A DNA stretch of 64,000 nt from Antedon mediterranea (GCF_964355755.1 NC_092675.1:15267312-15331311), one strand, 5' to 3'. Counted from the stretch's first letter, positions 58,201 to 61,915 are shown. The notes: a model not told the origin generated them from the letters alone. Translations and numbers: made by a program.

Positions 58201-59511
58201 GTGCTCTGTTTGCGGTCTTTTCTATCGAATCCACAAGCTCCGCCGACAACCGATTTAAAAGAACATGAAATCTCCATTAAAGCCATCAGACAATAATTAT
58301 ATATAAGAATTATTTTCAACACGTCTTTACATTGTAAGACATAAACTAAAATGGATAACAGATCTGTTCCGTTGTCAACGTCAATGAAGATATCGTTATC
58401 TATCGAATATACCCAGTAAAGTGTTTTGTCTACTGTGGTTAATGTTTTGAAACATTCTCGTTGAGTAAGTTCGACCAGGTTCGACAAACAGGAAAACGAT
58501 AACAAGTTAAAACAAATTTGTTTTTCAGTTTTATCCTATAAACTATGAGAGGATGGAATAATTTATAATAATGTGGTTTGACAAAGAATAAGCGAGTGAT
58601 TTTTAGTTAATTGCTTAATTTCGTATATTGGTTAGTAATTGAAATTTTACCAGAAACGTATTTTTAGTTTGTGTTTAAATTGCAACTTAATTCAAAATTT
58701 ATCTTTCAAGTTTGTTTCTCGTAATAAAAGTTTGGCTTAACTCGACTTAGATTGCTAAATAGAGAACAATAGGTACATCTGATTGATCTTGCCGACAGAT
58801 AAAATCTTTGAATTTCTTACAACTTTGTGGCTCTGGCGCGGAGTGCAAAATAGTTTCTCCAAATTTTTTTTACTTGATTCATAAATATTAGTATCTAAAC
58901 TTTAGATTGATGACTTTTTTATTTTACAAAAATTCGTCGCACATGAAAAAAAAACCGTTTGTTTTTACCCTACTTTTTAAGAGTTTTATATATGCTAATT
59001 AGTAATTAATTAGTCAAAATCTTAAAATTTCATCAAATTTTTTGAAACTTTACTAAATTATTGTCAAGATGCTAGTTAACGCAAGTGTAAAATATTAAAA
59101 CGCTAGGTTGCTACGTTTTGCTTCCAGAGGCTGTTAAACTTAATGTAAATTATACACCAAAAATTAACAAAATTGGCCGAAAATCGTTATTTTTCGATTT
59201 TCTCGAAAACTAAGCGATATTTTACCAAACAATCTACACATCAGGTTTACTTAGATCAAGGTCTACCAATGTGCAAAATATGAGCCAATTCGAAATTTTG
59301 ACCCTTGCCACCTAATGTTTGATTTTTAGTGACTGGCTCTCTTAATATTTTGTTATGGTGGCTTCTAGAACCCAGTTCCTGCATACCATTTTGAAAGCCA
59401 AAATTAATTAAATCTGTCATTGTAGTTACACAGAAGTTTCAAGAAATGGTATTTAGCAAGCCTATGAGAGAAAAAGCACTGTCAACATCTCCCATTGTCA
59501 TCGAAAATGAA
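19097..59511 (+). CDS. MAN2B1: Lysosomal alpha-mannosidase (GH38), 12 internal exons, partial
   Basis: The enzyme hydrolyses terminal alpha-linked mannose from N-glycan fragments in the lysosome. Joining 19097-19290, 25055-25258, 37993-38064, 39742-39858, 40059-40259, 45742-45811, 46002-46041, 49884-49953, 51433-51546, 54181-54297, 55324-55450 and 59426-59511 gives 1412 nt. That is about 470 codons without a stop, every junction in phase with GT-AG borders. Landmarks are [11 protein letters not shown] with the nucleophile Asp, [42 protein letters not shown] and HHDAV-SGT with the zinc-binding His, then the start of the beta-domain VVYNPIGR. Potential N-glycosylation sites are NDT, NIT, NVS and NIS. 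N-terminal exons (signal peptide, HTHDD motif) and the C-terminal half lie outside. Introns reach 12.7 kb and are filled with transposons. Confidence 0.93.
19291..20204. other. Intron DNA, nothing recognised
   Basis: AT-rich intronic sequence with short poly-A and poly-T runs and no repeat partner found in the window. Confidence 0.4.
20205..20590 (+). repeat. Dispersed repeat, copy 1 of 3
   Basis: It begins ctaggtcgtgcccacag and contains atgtagtcaac, gaattacttccaaa and ttagggttga. It ends near cgatacaccactacaatg. The same ordered words occur at 25566-25880 (+) and, inverted, at about 37487-37910. All three copies lie in introns of the same mannosidase gene. No coding capacity or terminal inverted repeat was recognised. 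Confidence 0.7.
20591..21256. other. Intron DNA, nothing recognised
   Basis: No conserved frame or repeat partner was found. It is bounded by a dispersed repeat and a TA-flanked element. Confidence 0.4.
21259..21928. mobile_element. 670-bp TA-flanked element with terminal inverted repeats
   Basis: The left end CCGTACTGACGCGGGTATAA is perfectly repeated in reverse at 21904-21928 (25 bp in all). TA lies outside both ends (21257-21258, 21929-21930). The subterminal word gtgggcttatacccgag occurs inside the left end and twice near the right end. There is no transposase, so it is a non-autonomous Tc1/mariner-type element. End structure (CCGTA...GTATAAG followed by a CAC or CCCACC box) resembles that of the elements at 5311-8020 and 59783-60149. 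Confidence 0.8.
21931..22990. other. Intron DNA with C-rich tract and degenerate repeat
   Basis: A run of cccccc and ccctcccc words occurs at about 22127-22152. Phrases such as tatttgaata, ctcgaataaacacctccc and caaatgaactccgcctcc resemble the tttgaataaatgccctcc phrases at 40345-40450 and 45300-45350. This is probably one decayed dispersed repeat. No coding capacity. Confidence 0.4.
22995..23490. repeat. Diverged inverted repeat (palindromic element)
   Basis: The stretch 23005-23180 (attcagaatgtacatatta, taataaaacattttacgaaaa, tgacatttgaccc, ctcaatatttgcata, caaatgactggg) is found inverted at about 23235-23490 (aaacctgtatccaa, gcaaaaattgagaaatgg, ggtcaaatg, cgtaaaatgttttatta). The modules resemble those of the repeat arms at 4.8-5.1 kb. 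There is no gene. Confidence 0.55.
23491..25054. other. Intron DNA with ggtcaa-type repeat modules
   Basis: Phrases such as ccattagagtgaatag (twice), gagatat and aagttgccca recur at irregular spacing, as in the palindromic repeat just upstream. It ends in a pyrimidine tract and ttag, the acceptor for the next exon. The open frames are fortuitous. Confidence 0.4.
25055..25258 (+). CDS. MAN2B1: MAN2B1 exon: GFFFARLDY segment
   Basis: The acceptor is ttttag and the donor gtattg. The exon is 68 codons in phase 0-0, from [16 protein letters not shown] through [16 protein letters not shown] to PPIQ. It follows FAQ of the previous exon directly, as in other animal lysosomal alpha-mannosidases. The two Cys residues in FCYDQFC match the conserved disulfide-region cysteines of the family. 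Confidence 0.95.
25477..25582 (+). pseudogene. Exon-like duplicate of the GFFFARLDY exon
   Basis: The + strand here reads [20 protein letters not shown]. This aligns with [20 protein letters not shown] of the exon 400 bp upstream, and its GFFFGRL is closer to the family consensus. No AG acceptor sits at the matching position, and the frame runs into the dispersed repeat starting about 25566. It looks like a decayed tandem exon duplication. A recent alternative exon is unlikely. Confidence 0.5.
25566..25882 (+). repeat. Dispersed repeat, copy 2 of 3 (truncated)
   Basis: It matches 20205-20590 from ctaggtcgtgcccacag through attagggttgaggga to the tattctttatccatttagta words. The match stops near 25880 where the full-length LINE begins, so the LINE probably inserted here. 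The 3' remainder was not found after the LINE. Confidence 0.6.
25883..29235 (+). mobile_element. Apparently full-length APE-type LINE
   Basis: A 5' region of about 270 bp leads into a single 957-codon ORF (26157-29030). A 3' untranslated region of about 200 bp follows, ending in AT-rich tataccta/aataaagtttcaata sequence. It lies in the 12.7-kb mannosidase intron and interrupts a dispersed repeat. The exact ends are uncertain because no target duplication was located. Confidence 0.7.
26157..29030 (+). CDS. LINE endonuclease / reverse transcriptase, intact ORF
   Basis: The ORF is 957 codons from the first ATG; the open frame extends 21 nt further upstream but only with a TTG. A basic N-terminal stretch ([17 protein letters not shown], about residues 26-42) precedes an apurinic-type endonuclease. 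Its motifs are [14 protein letters not shown] (about 108-112), [13 protein letters not shown] (about 221-225) and RSDH (about 275-278). The reverse transcriptase follows: [30 protein letters not shown] (about 624-638), [10 protein letters not shown] and KYVDD at 711-715, with both catalytic Asp. A KLLGVTL thumb motif and a C-terminal domain ending [12 protein letters not shown] follow. No stop or frameshift is seen, so it may be young. Clade (CR1/L2/Jockey-like) is an inference. It copies its own RNA into new genomic sites. Confidence 0.93.
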   Translation: MTKELHIQVEVNNRPACMHTGSDSRPRKRPRRKRRGVKLRRKIDTRVTFRSVGNKVTQGRNIGNLIPCITGDLAAPTIMYTNAWSLKNKADEFHCTLKKHNVDVAIVTETWLTEETQGIVNFCDYKGVFENRTDKIGGGVACFAADHLEIHPIVTHTDCKFECLWSKISYRSTQNSNTRSIYIGAIYYPPSANYPNQLLEHVGNVIDSIYGMDRLANIIVLGDFNHLNTTYMQSELGMEQMIDFPTHRKNNILDKVFMNRPERYSKATKLAPLGRSDHCCILLKPIHVIPTSNYTTCTIQPYRNSSVRSFGSWRTAHDWCHVLDSESTSVKTNEFLTVLNGKFADFFPVKSICHKKTDKPWMTPRIKRLIVERQLAFSSNHTQQWRRIRNSIQRAITHAKEKFYATSLKCLKSNSPARWHKGIVNLCNLKKNDTFNIPGLSTQAAVEVINQHFATICSELSALDITKLPSYLPASEPPPVIYPGQVKSAIDKLNIQKAGHPEDLPIRLIKEFSFELSYPLADIFNSSLNEGNFPEQWKKATIIPVPKVPDANNCNDLRPISLTPIFSRIFESFLAEWVTNDIKDSLDSKQFGCRRGSSTSHYLVDLINSVVSDLEGGSKYLNLCAVDFTKAFDRVDHNVVINKLISIGVRPSILPTVCSFFLNRTCNTKVKGATSSNSNITCGVPQGTKLGPLLLLVLVNDVAEGTDRRWKYVDDLTLSEVVRSSDSQLLQHTLNQFDDWCLINRVLPKPSKCNVMRISFLKSDCPPSFNLNGHDLKCVNHIKLLGVTLQDNLKWKMHIHDIVAKACRRLYTLIILKKAKAPSKDLLQVYTCYIRPLVEYACPVWHSSITKDQTKSIERVQKRALRIIYGMNYVSYESALKLSDLPSLVNRRVQLLLKFGKGIIKSDTFRSILPPVRDISRTLRSASKPLLKIPFGRTERFRSSPVPFLVRLINDEY
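29370..29480 (-). repeat. Fragment of an older dispersed repeat
   Basis: Words cctccgcctactgtaaa and tactccaagagta are the inverted form of cagtaggcggaggta and actctcggagt at 8583-8605. Confidence 0.5.
29525..29600 (+). repeat. tRNA-Glu-like pseudogene or SINE head
   Basis: The sequence taatggttatgtatcc, then cctctcaca (anticodon-loop position, CTC), then ggttcaagtccc (B box, 29579-29590) follows the order of an animal tRNA-Glu from D-arm to T-arm. The acceptor stem does not pair and a T-run follows. It is a pseudogene or a tRNA-derived SINE promoter, not a functional tRNA. Confidence 0.55.
29600..31735. other. Intron DNA, repeat-like, no gene
   Basis: The first part holds alternating gaccttgac and tttgacctt words (29645-29810), a common invertebrate repeat style. 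The rest is AT-rich. Two roughly parallel segments (30560-30920 and 30950-31330) share phrases such as caaagttattagcaaaaa, tataggtttgg/tataggttta and aaattgcattttt, so it may be an old tandem duplication. The open frame at 30587 is fortuitous. Confidence 0.45.
31736..32172 (-). pseudogene. Ty3/Gypsy integrase, C-terminal part
   Basis: Minus-strand reading gives [16 protein letters not shown] (the conserved stretch after the integrase core), [20 protein letters not shown] (a C-terminal chromatin/GPY-like module) and [21 protein letters not shown] tail with [16 protein letters not shown] then ends in a stop. This is the end of a Gypsy pol gene. Its upstream half is displaced to 33949-34398 by a foldback insertion. 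No LTR was identified downstream. Confidence 0.85.
32604..32641. repeat. Short palindrome (ccatggaggtata arms)
   Basis: The words accatggaggtata and tatacctccatggt are exact inverted repeats around a 10-nt AT loop. Two further catggtttgacca copies lie just upstream. Confidence 0.75.
32700..33494. mobile_element. Nested foldback element, same end geometry as at 3.4 kb
   Basis: Inverted ends ccaagttgagccgccgacaa (32710 onward) and its partner ending 33484 use the same kind of g/c-rich subrepeat. Both lead inward to tttctatgaaacg. Outside each end lie 10 unpaired bases and then cgccccatg (32691-32699) or ccccccatg (33495-33503), which match at 8 of 9 positions. The design is that of the element at 3408-4254, so the two are probably related. 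Confidence 0.65.
33949..34398 (-). pseudogene. Ty3/Gypsy integrase, catalytic core part
   Basis: Minus-strand reading gives GADIFTF (first acidic residue), [28 protein letters not shown] (second Asp; the usual following Gly is Met here) and [16 protein letters not shown] (catalytic Glu). It ends in [11 protein letters not shown], where the insertion begins. This is the DDE integrase core of a Gypsy pol. The zinc-binding HHCC domain, reverse transcriptase and protease are absent because a LINE fragment abuts at about 34400. Confidence 0.85.
34400..34885 (+). pseudogene. LINE reverse transcriptase fragment with altered catalytic box
   Basis: The + frame reads [38 protein letters not shown] and [18 protein letters not shown]. 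Downstream, out of frame, come KLVFNPI and [14 protein letters not shown]. These are palm and thumb motifs of a non-LTR reverse transcriptase. The usual xxDD box reads MDG, so a catalytic Asp is lost, and the usual PQG reads PHW. It is truncated at both ends and inactive. Confidence 0.75.
34990..35340. repeat. Diverged short tandem repeat (gagaggtggtcg)
   Basis: Phrases cttacgagaggtggtcgatt, ccttaaaagagacggtggtc and gattatgagaagc recur at irregular 25-35 bp spacing. It is an old, decayed minisatellite. Confidence 0.55.
35360..35610. repeat. Degenerate ctacattagctgg repeats
   Basis: About ten diverged copies of (t)ctacattagctgg occur with 20-35 bp spacing. The overlapping + open frame shows no known motif. 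Confidence 0.45.
35690..36365 (-). pseudogene. Gag-like retrotransposon relic
   Basis: The minus strand reads [13 protein letters not shown], a broken [11 protein letters not shown] segment, then [19 protein letters not shown]. Further down come [20 protein letters not shown] and a basic stretch with [17 protein letters not shown]. The pattern FxAGLxPxLQxKxxEH...ALKIAxQIExAxxA is typical of the capsid end of Gypsy-type gag. The copy is broken by stops and small deletions. It could belong to the same element as the integrase relic 1.3 kb away, on the same strand. Confidence is limited because gag is poorly conserved. Confidence 0.45.
36366..37019. other. AT-rich intron DNA, nothing recognised
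   Basis: No open frame or repeat partner was identified. It ends in long t- and a-rich runs at about 36830-36900. Confidence 0.4.
37020..37412 (-). pseudogene. LINE C-terminal domain relic
   Basis: The minus strand reads [40 protein letters not shown] and [20 protein letters not shown]. It ends [20 protein letters not shown]. This is the conserved tail after the reverse transcriptase of CR1/L2/Tx1-like LINEs (QxxRVxxII, LxxRRxxL, HxLHxLLP). The upstream reverse transcriptase is missing, so it is a 5'-truncated copy. Confidence 0.8.
37487..37910 (-). repeat. Dispersed repeat, copy 3 of 3 (inverted)
   Basis: This is the inverted form of the repeat at 20205-20590 and 25566-25882, with words agttgactacatta, ccatctctcaactctaatgt, tataggcctat and cgtagtggtgtgtatcg. 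A short hairpin (aaatgagttcaaat ... atttgaactcattt, about 37733-37766) lies within it. Confidence 0.65.
37993..38064 (+). CDS. MAN2B1: MAN2B1 exon, 24 codons
   Basis: The acceptor is gtttag and the donor gtaatt. It is phase 0-0, encoding [20 protein letters not shown] and AKMQ. It bridges PPIQ of the previous exon and SLSFKTNHI of the next. It matches the variable surface segment of the GH38 domain, where the family diverges most. Confidence 0.9.
38065..39741. other. Intron with a partial foldback-element copy
   Basis: About 38660-38830 holds gaagctaagacc, cacctgccttgtattt, tcctgaataccacac and aaaagagcaacaa, a shortened relative of the palindromic element at 14270-15025. The rest is AT-rich with no gene. 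It ends with a pyrimidine tract and attag. Confidence 0.5.
39742..39858 (+). CDS. MAN2B1: MAN2B1 exon: [12 protein letters not shown] segment
   Basis: The exon is 39 codons, phase 0-0, with acceptor tattag and donor gtttgt. It encodes [17 protein letters not shown], one of the most conserved stretches in lysosomal alpha-mannosidases, and [15 protein letters not shown]. Confidence 0.95.
40059..40259 (+). CDS. MAN2B1: MAN2B1 exon: LYSTPSCY to YFSSRPALK
   Basis: The exon is 67 codons, phase 0-0, with acceptor ttcttag and donor gtaaat. It encodes [20 protein letters not shown], the [20 protein letters not shown] substrate-region signature, and [16 protein letters not shown]. Confidence 0.96.
40260..45741. 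other. 5.5-kb intron, several overlapping inverted repeats
   Basis: The words aataaatgccctcc (about 40370) and aaatgtcctctcgaagg (about 45310) recall the repeat near 22.3 kb. A partial inverted match exists between about 40750-40830 (tataccatatcttttagta, ccatttctgc) and 45065-45200 (gcagaaatgggtacagaaaa, tatggtataaa). A second lies at 41320-41360 against 42365-42402 (aaatggacctgaaatgga). A foldback element is at 43119-43750. No transposase or host gene was recognised. Confidence 0.5.
43119..43750. mobile_element. Foldback element with duplicated right arm
   Basis: The left part 43170-43275 (taaatttaaagtgtgaaata, acttctaatagcatttcc, aatttta-gcgcgata) is the reverse complement of 43425-43520. 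It is also the reverse complement of 43632-43728, because the right arm is tandemly duplicated almost identically. Outer words gggtcctcct (about 43140) and aggaggaccc (about 43731-43740) pair, as do gcggccg words near both ends. No coding capacity. Superfamily not determined. Confidence 0.7.
45742..45811 (+). CDS. MAN2B1: MAN2B1 exon: ICKQLEVL
   Basis: The acceptor is tttttag and the donor gtaagt. It begins in phase 0 and ends one base into a Lys codon. It encodes [20 protein letters not shown] and KTL, corresponding to the VCNQLEAL stretch of the human enzyme. NITS is a potential N-glycosylation site. Confidence 0.9.
46002..46041 (+). CDS. MAN2B1: MAN2B1 exon: HHDAV zinc-ligand micro-exon
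   Basis: This 40-nt exon (acceptor ctcag, donor gtaatg) completes Lys from the previous exon. It encodes [12 protein letters not shown] and two bases of Ser. HHDAVSGT carries the zinc-binding His of the GH38 active site and is split by the next intron after HHDAV and two bases of Ser. Confidence 0.93.
46042..47399. other. Intron DNA with ggtcaa-type modules and a hairpin
   Basis: Segments around 46180-46300, 46430-46560 and 46740-46850 share phrases such as gtgtagaatatatat, tttttgccata and aggtcataatg. They look like a diverged tandem repeat of about 250-300 bp. No gene is present. Confidence 0.45.
46933..47030. repeat. Hairpin, 24-bp perfect core arms
   Basis: Positions 46954-46977 (agaagaacattgaaattcat...) and 46983-47006 are exact inverted repeats with a 5-nt loop. 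After a short mismatch the arms continue in aaaacagaaaaatg and its inverted partner. Confidence 0.85.
47395..47890 (+). pseudogene. LINE 3'-end relic
   Basis: Broken + frames read [45 protein letters not shown] and [11 protein letters not shown]. These match the LINE C-terminal pattern (PVWxxxLT, [13 protein letters not shown], LxxRRxxL). The copy ends in an AT-rich tail with a caataaagtttttatctatc terminus, as expected for a 5'-truncated LINE insertion. It lies within a mannosidase intron. Confidence 0.7.
47895..49260 (-). pseudogene. Decayed TE-associated gene relic
   Basis: The minus strand reads [19 protein letters not shown] near 48470-48530, then [24 protein letters not shown] and EDDTDLLGL near 48240-48310. 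Lower parts toward 49250 show short matches such as LYEKP. The pattern VVFDGYxxGxSTKDxxH, then ADVL, then xDDTDLLxL belongs to the same multi-copy protein family whose C-terminal end is seen at 8629-9166. I recall this family as TE-linked in invertebrates. Many stops and frame changes show it is dead. Function unknown. Confidence 0.5.
49884..49953 (+). CDS. MAN2B1: MAN2B1 exon: [16 protein letters not shown]
   Basis: The acceptor is aacag and the donor gtatgc. It completes the Ser codon of HHDAVSGT, then encodes [20 protein letters not shown] and HCQ, ending in phase 0. Confidence 0.93.
49954..51432. other. Intron DNA with a duplicated word repeat
   Basis: About 50100-50340 contains the internal duplication acaatgctcttctatagcaagttt / acaatgctctgctatagctagttt and the phrase cctgaggacgatcaaagtat, probably a dispersed repeat. 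The stretch near 49990-50060 repeats words of 49455-49520 (ccacaactgaaatgttcac, tatgttttaca/tatgttttat). No gene. Confidence 0.45.
51433..51546 (+). CDS. MAN2B1: MAN2B1 exon: [10 protein letters not shown]
   Basis: The exon is 38 codons, phase 0-0, with acceptor gttatag and donor gtaagt. It reads [20 protein letters not shown], then [18 protein letters not shown]. The FCxxLNISxCP motif aligns with the human FCQQLNISICP segment at the entry of the beta-sandwich region. The open reading is also seen in frames not used. NVS and NIS are potential glycosylation sites. Confidence 0.9.
51644..52946. mobile_element. 1.3-kb DNA element with terminal inverted repeats
   Basis: Ends aaagctgctttcacatcgcg (51644 onward) and cgtgatatgaatgcagcttt (ending 52946) are diverged inverted repeats over about 30 bp. 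The word aagt lies outside both ends, a possible 4-bp duplication. Inner dyads (cgattcgg-like words near 51765) and an embedded piece of the acctaagaccacg repeat (52305-52377) are present. There is no transposase. Confidence 0.6.
52305..52377 (-). repeat. Fragment of the cctaagaccacgaaagc repeat
   Basis: Inverted form of 14262-14330: cttaggttttgtgatctta, cttatggggtctttgc, ttcgtgatcttggg, atgacacc. Confidence 0.65.
52947..54180. other. Intron DNA, no gene recognised
   Basis: Moderately complex sequence around 53650-54115 shows no repeat partner in the window. Short frames on both strands near 53350-53570 overlap each other and show no motif. It ends with a t-rich tract and acag. Confidence 0.4.
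54181..54297 (+). CDS. MAN2B1: MAN2B1 exon: VVYNPIGR
   Basis: The exon is 39 codons, phase 0-0, with acceptor atacag and donor gtaagt. It reads [20 protein letters not shown], then [27 protein letters not shown] matches the conserved VxVYNPLGR of the family and opens the C-terminal beta-domain. Confidence 0.95.
54666..55163. mobile_element. 500-bp MITE, gggagttttcgcaa ends
   Basis: The left end gggagttttcgcaatcttac and its inverted partner at 55125-55163 match over about 38 bp with three differences. TA lies outside both ends. The subterminal word gaaaacg...tattcg recurs inside. No gene. It is inserted in the intron between two mannosidase exons. Confidence 0.8.
55324..55450 (+). CDS. MAN2B1: MAN2B1 exon: [11 protein letters not shown]
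   Basis: The acceptor is tttcag and the donor gtaaga. It starts in phase 0 and ends one base into a codon. It encodes [40 protein letters not shown] and AK. PALGYxTY corresponds to the PALGFSTY motif of the human enzyme. The TTAA-flanked element begins only 20 bp after the donor. Confidence 0.93.
56434..56828. mobile_element. MITE nested in the TTAA-flanked element
   Basis: The left end gggagtattcgcacaagcac continues to gttaacgtta. The inverted partner taacgttcatgtgctcgtgc is at about 56800-56820. The right tip is eroded. The left tip gggagtattcgca resembles the gggagttttcgca end of the MITE at 54666-55163. Confidence 0.6.
57090..58260 (-). pseudogene. C2H2-type zinc-finger gene of the TTAA-flanked element
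   Basis: Minus-strand order of blocks: [20 protein letters not shown] (58249 down); [20 protein letters not shown], then [18 protein letters not shown] with C-x4-C-x12-H-x5-H spacing (about 57810-57720); [35 protein letters not shown], then [27 protein letters not shown] and [11 protein letters not shown] (57570-57380). An acidic run (DDDDDEDDD, about 57290-57330) and [14 protein letters not shown] follow. The RFxxxQKxxLxxxFxxGExTGxKxDP...MRxARxxDGxxLFxxxEFLTA block is one I recall from multi-copy animal proteins with the same finger. Stops separate the blocks, so it is decayed or spliced. Role is unknown; it may be the element's own protein. Confidence 0.6.
59426..59511 (+). CDS. MAN2B1: MAN2B1 exon: SPIVIENE (last exon in window)
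   Basis: The acceptor is tgtag and the donor gtaagt. Two bases complete the split codon (Phe). It then encodes [20 protein letters not shown] and SPIVIENE, ending in phase 0. It aligns with the human stretch ending SPALTIENE, which begins the next conserved block. The following exon was not found by 64000, so at least 4.5 kb of intron follows. Confidence 0.9.
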
Positions 59512-59782
59512 GTAAGTTTACATTTAAGATAAACATTTAATTATAAATTATTCAAGCATAACAGTACAAAATACAGAAGAAAAAAATGGAAATCAATCTT
59601 TGAATATGGTTCCAACTATAATGTATTAAAAGAATTAATATGGTTTAATGATTCAATTGTAATAAATAATTCTCCAATTTTCTTCAATTATTATGAGAGT
59701 GGTGTATTAAGGTTCTAAATTATCTAATGTCAGATTGAGAAACCTTGCTTAGTTACAAAAACTTTAAACAACTCTATAATTA

Positions 59783-60149
59783 CCGTATATTTCGGTGTAT
59801 AAGTCGCACCTGTGTATAAGACGCACCCCCTAACAGAGAGTAAAATATCGGTATTTTTTATATCGTCGATGTATAAGACGCACATTATATTTCGTAAAAA
59901 CAATTTTTTTAAAAATTGTAATCAATATTATTGTAATAATCATTTTGTTATATCTACAACGGCGTCCTTTATTTAGGTTTTTTCTTACCTAGGCTCGGCC
60001 GCGCCCAGCCTCAACAAGTTCTTTCTAACTTGTTATTCATGAGTTTCGCACCCGCAACATCGAGTCCATGTTTGCGTGTGTAACACGTACGTGTGTGTGG
60101 GCTAGCCTTAATTTAATCAAAAGTGCGACTTATACACCGAAATATACGA
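59783..60149. mobile_element. 367-bp TA-flanked MITE, relative of the 2.7-kb element
   Basis: The left end is CCGTATATTTCGGTGTATAA. The right end is its inverted copy with the final base changed. TA is outside both. The interior matches the right 350 bp of the 5311-8020 element (gcaccccctaac, tatcgtcgatgtataagacg, acggcgtcctttatttaggt, tttcgcacccgcaacatcga). This short form therefore lacks the minisatellite. Confidence 0.85.
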
Positions 60150-60414
60150 TAATTGATTAATTGATGCAATTACAACTAGATATCCTTTGGGTACAGCAAT
60201 AAGTACTAAACTAGAATTAATTTGTCACTATGACAAATTATATAGGTTATATGCATTGATTTAAATAAAGATAATTGATTTTTAAAACATATATTGATTG
60301 ATTTTCTCAGAATCTTTAATTATTTATAATATATGATAGGATCTTGCTAACGCAAATACAATAGCCGGTATCACAATCCGACCAAAGATCCTTCTGCGTA
60401 TAATGTCAAATTAT

Positions 60415-60745
60415 GAGTGAGTGAGTGAGTGGCCGAGCGGTTAAGACAGTGGAACCGTAATTACGTAGCCATAACATCGGCAGGAGTTCGAAGCTCACTC
60501 ACTCCATGGTTCTGGTGGTAGAACGAGTCTTCTCGGATAAGGACTATAAACCAGAGGTCCAGTGTACACATCTAGCTCGTGTGCACTTTAAAGAACCTAG
60601 TACATCTTTCGAGACGAGTAGGGGGTTGCCCCGGTGTATTAGTACATCACAGCCACTGATCACCAACTGGGCCCTCTGGGAGACCAGTCTTTGACTGAAG
60701 AGGTTACCCAGTATAAATATATATTTCAATTCAATTTCAAATACC
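60415..60745 (+). repeat. tRNA-derived SINE with conserved-core body
   Basis: An A box (gtggccgagcggttaagac, about 60428) and B box (ggagttcgaagctc, about 60483) resemble a Leu/Ser-type tRNA. The body follows (cttctcggataaggactata, gaggtccagtgtac, ctttaaagaacctagtacat, gtagggggttgcccc). It ends in a tRNA-unrelated tail with ttcaattcaattt. The body resembles core sequences widespread in invertebrate SINEs; a family name is not claimed. The overlapping frames on both strands are fortuitous. Confidence 0.75.
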
Positions 60746-60884
60746 ACATTTGTTACATAATAATAAAGACATAAGTTACTTTTTATCTAGATTTCCTTAT
60801 AAATCAGTGTATAATCTATACACTAAGAAATAAAATTGAACAAACAATACGGATAATAAAAAAAATATCCTTATTTCGTTTCGT

Positions 60885-60965
60885 TTCCCAAGGTGAGGCT
60901 CGATGTCGGTACCTTGAATGCCATAGACACGAGCACAGACCACCGAGCCATACACAACTGACTAA
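60885..60965 (-). repeat. tRNA-like SINE head (minus strand)
   Basis: Read on the minus strand: tggctcggtggtctgtgctc (A-box region), then accgacatcgagcctcacct (B-box-like gacatcgagcctc). Spacing is tRNA-like but the stems are poor. The tail direction is not clear. Confidence 0.4.
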
Positions 60966-61609
60966 AAGATGTATCTGAAAGTGAACTGCTTTTCAGTATT
61001 ACACAATCAAACAAGATTAATTTACTTTTGTCGATACTGAAATGTTATATACAAGAGTAAGTTCTTCTCCTCTTCTCACCCACCGGCCTAATAAGTTTGT
61101 AAAAGATTAACTTTATAATTAAAAAGTATTAGCTGTATGATAAATAATAGAGCTGAGGAATGGAAAGAGTGGAGTGCCTGGGATAACCTTCAGTAATCAA
61201 ATACTGTACCTTCATCACTTTTTGATAATCTCTATGTTTCGCTATTTTTCCAGATATTGTAATCAAATGTAATTTATCTTTATAATCCGTATGTTTTACT
61301 ATTTTCTCATATACTGTAGATAATGTAATCAGATTCAAACTTTATTATCTGTATGTTTTGATATTTCCTCAATTTAATGTATCAAACTTTATTATCTGTA
61401 TGTTTTGCTATTTTCTCACTTCATTTGAATCAAATTTTAAACACCTTTATGATAAACATTTCCCTCTTGTACACCCTCCAAAATCTAAACGCAAAATTAA
61501 CTGAAATCATGGATGAGCGATGGTCTCCTAAAATCGATTAAACACAAACGCAAACTCATCAGGCATCCTTCAGTCAAGATTGACTATGGAGACGACATTG
61601 GAGAGAATT
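60966..61609. other. AT-rich stretch with short repeated phrases
   Basis: The phrase attatctgtatgtttt(g/a)(c/a)tatttt(c/t)tca recurs about four times between 61215 and 61430 at spacings of roughly 60-70 bp, a decayed tandem repeat. No gene. Confidence 0.45.
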
Positions 61610-61915
61610 TCATCCGTTTTCCAGTGAGTCTGTGTGGGTTCCAGTGGCTGATCTAGATTTTCTTTTCAGATACCTTTCTTCATTTTCCATACGATATCTT
61701 TCTTCACTGTGTACAAGTCCTGCCTTAATACAATCTTTCCATGATTTTCGGTCATCAGCCTTTTTTTCCCAGGTGTTAACATTGATGTCCATTGCCTTTA
61801 AGTCTCTTTTACATGCATCTTTGATACGCAAAAGTGGACGTCCTTTGGATCTTTTACAATTCGCTAGCTCACCGTACAACATAACCTTTGGAGTTCTTGT
61901 ACGGCAAATATTTAC
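61610..61915 (-). pseudogene. LINE C-terminal tail (retroelement) relic
   Basis: The minus strand reads RTPKVMLYGELANCKRSKGR, PLLRIKDACKRDLKAMDINV, NTWEKKADDRKSWKDCIKAG and LVHSEERYRMENEERYLKRK. The pattern RxPKxxLYGEL...KRSxGRxxLRxKDxxKxDLKxxxI...WExxAxDRxxW is the tail domain of L1/RTE-like LINE polyproteins. It is truncated at its upstream side by unrelated AT-rich DNA near 61915. Confidence 0.8.

Larger units (their letters stand above)
55471..59341. mobile_element. 3.87-kb TTAA-flanked element with 640-bp inverted ends
   Basis: TTAA lies directly outside both ends (55467-55470, 59342-59345). The ends gagtgcttgtcaccaaaaat and its diverged partner are the tips of inverted arms of about 640 bp (55471-56110 and 58700-59341). 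The arms share gattttcggccaattttgtt, gtgcgaca-type words and aatcagatgtacctattgtt. The interior carries a minus-strand zinc-finger gene relic and a nested MITE at 56434-56828. TTAA duplication fits piggyBac or Kolobok-type elements; the superfamily is not proven. Confidence 0.8.
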
